Shown: positions 63,998-64,000 of the stretch, piece by piece | Layout of the letters: every line of letters begins with the position of its first letter | Position numbering within the stretch: position 1 is the stretch's first letter | NCBI RefSeq assembly: GCF_000160555.1 | Contig: NZ_GG749279.1 | Coordinates: forward strand, 31,865 to 95,864 | Length of the DNA stretch: 64,000 nucleotides | Direction: 5' to 3' | Source of the DNA: Centipeda noxia ATCC 43541 | GTDB lineage: Bacteria; Bacillota; Negativicutes; Selenomonadales; Selenomonadaceae | The notes under the pieces: model-generated | Told to the model about the DNA's origin: nothing | What the model saw: only the letters and a program-made list of their open reading frames with translations | Databases searched by the model: none | Program-made: the position numbers and the translations under genes

Positions 63998-64000
63998 CAG
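63955..64000 (+). CDS. Partial ORF with CxxCH motif running off the window
   Basis: ATG 63955, preceded by AAAGGAGGGGG, encodes CPSCHG within the first six residues and stays open to the end of the window. Too short to identify. The SD and ATG are folded into the hairpin 63947-63966. Confidence 0.35.
   Translation, partial: MCPSCHGVAEIKKVT

Overview
The window reads as chromosomal DNA of a Negativicutes bacterium, most likely Selenomonas or a close relative. The gene stock is Firmicutes-like (ylxM-ffh-rpsP-khpA-ylqD-rimM; cysE-cysS-mrnC-thyX-rlmB-yacP; tsaE-tsaB-rimI-tsaD). The cell nevertheless appears to have an outer membrane: two tandem porins carry an N-terminal SLH domain of the Selenomonas Mep45/OmpM type, and there is a periplasmic nitrite reductase with its own cytochrome c maturation genes. 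Coding DNA is fairly GC-rich with AGGAGG-type ribosome binding sites and frequent GTG/TTG starts. All functions are inferred from motifs read by eye; no database search was run.

Layout. 1-3.4 kb: prs, a thioredoxin-reductase-like gene, a Crp/Fnr regulator, a membrane-anchored protein, then tRNA-Arg(CCG). 3.6-6.7 kb: a large Hsp70/actin-fold ATPase followed by a ComFB-type gene. 6.7-11.5 kb: the cysE-to-yacP operon. 11.5-15.8 kb (minus): trkA with two trkH genes. 15.9-17.1 kb: an AT-rich gene-free stretch and a ten-repeat CRISPR array with no cas gene, ending in a decayed extra repeat. 17.2-20.4 kb: a NitT/TauT-type ABC pair and a DUF4153 membrane protein. 20.5-26.8 kb: an atypical glutamine synthetase, clpB behind a palindromic operator-like promoter, and a DUF438/hemerythrin/PAS protein. 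26.8-29.1 kb: a more AT-rich island with a UDG-fold gene and a PARG/macrodomain gene interrupted by an in-frame TAG.

29.1-35.3 kb: translation and protein-targeting genes, then the tRNA t6A genes. 35.4-38.6 kb: mannitol PTS and dehydrogenase. 38.9-40.5 kb: a SAP-domain-like protein and an aldo/keto reductase. 40.8-47.0 kb: ccmABCEF-nrfHA, which supplies haem and cytochromes for ammonifying nitrite respiration. 47.0-51.1 kb: TauE-type exporter, CstA, a YbjN-like protein and a polysaccharide deacetylase. 51.2-54.4 kb: two tandem SLH porin genes whose duplication carried along the 3' end of the deacetylase gene. 54.4-59 kb (minus): a GltD-like oxidoreductase, a small protein, trpE, trpG and a HAD phosphatase. 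59.3-63.8 kb: a chemoreceptor and the two carboxynorspermidine-pathway genes. The window ends in a short ORF with a twin-arginine motif that overlaps a CxxCH-encoding frame.

The main points for follow-up are: the conserved porin leader (two hairpins plus an anti-Shine-Dalgarno element); the porin duplication scar; the PARG gene split by a stop codon next to a UDG-fold gene; the cas-less CRISPR array; the CxxxY-type CcmE in a reduced maturation system; the Hsp70-like/ComFB pair; and the overlapping frames at the right edge.
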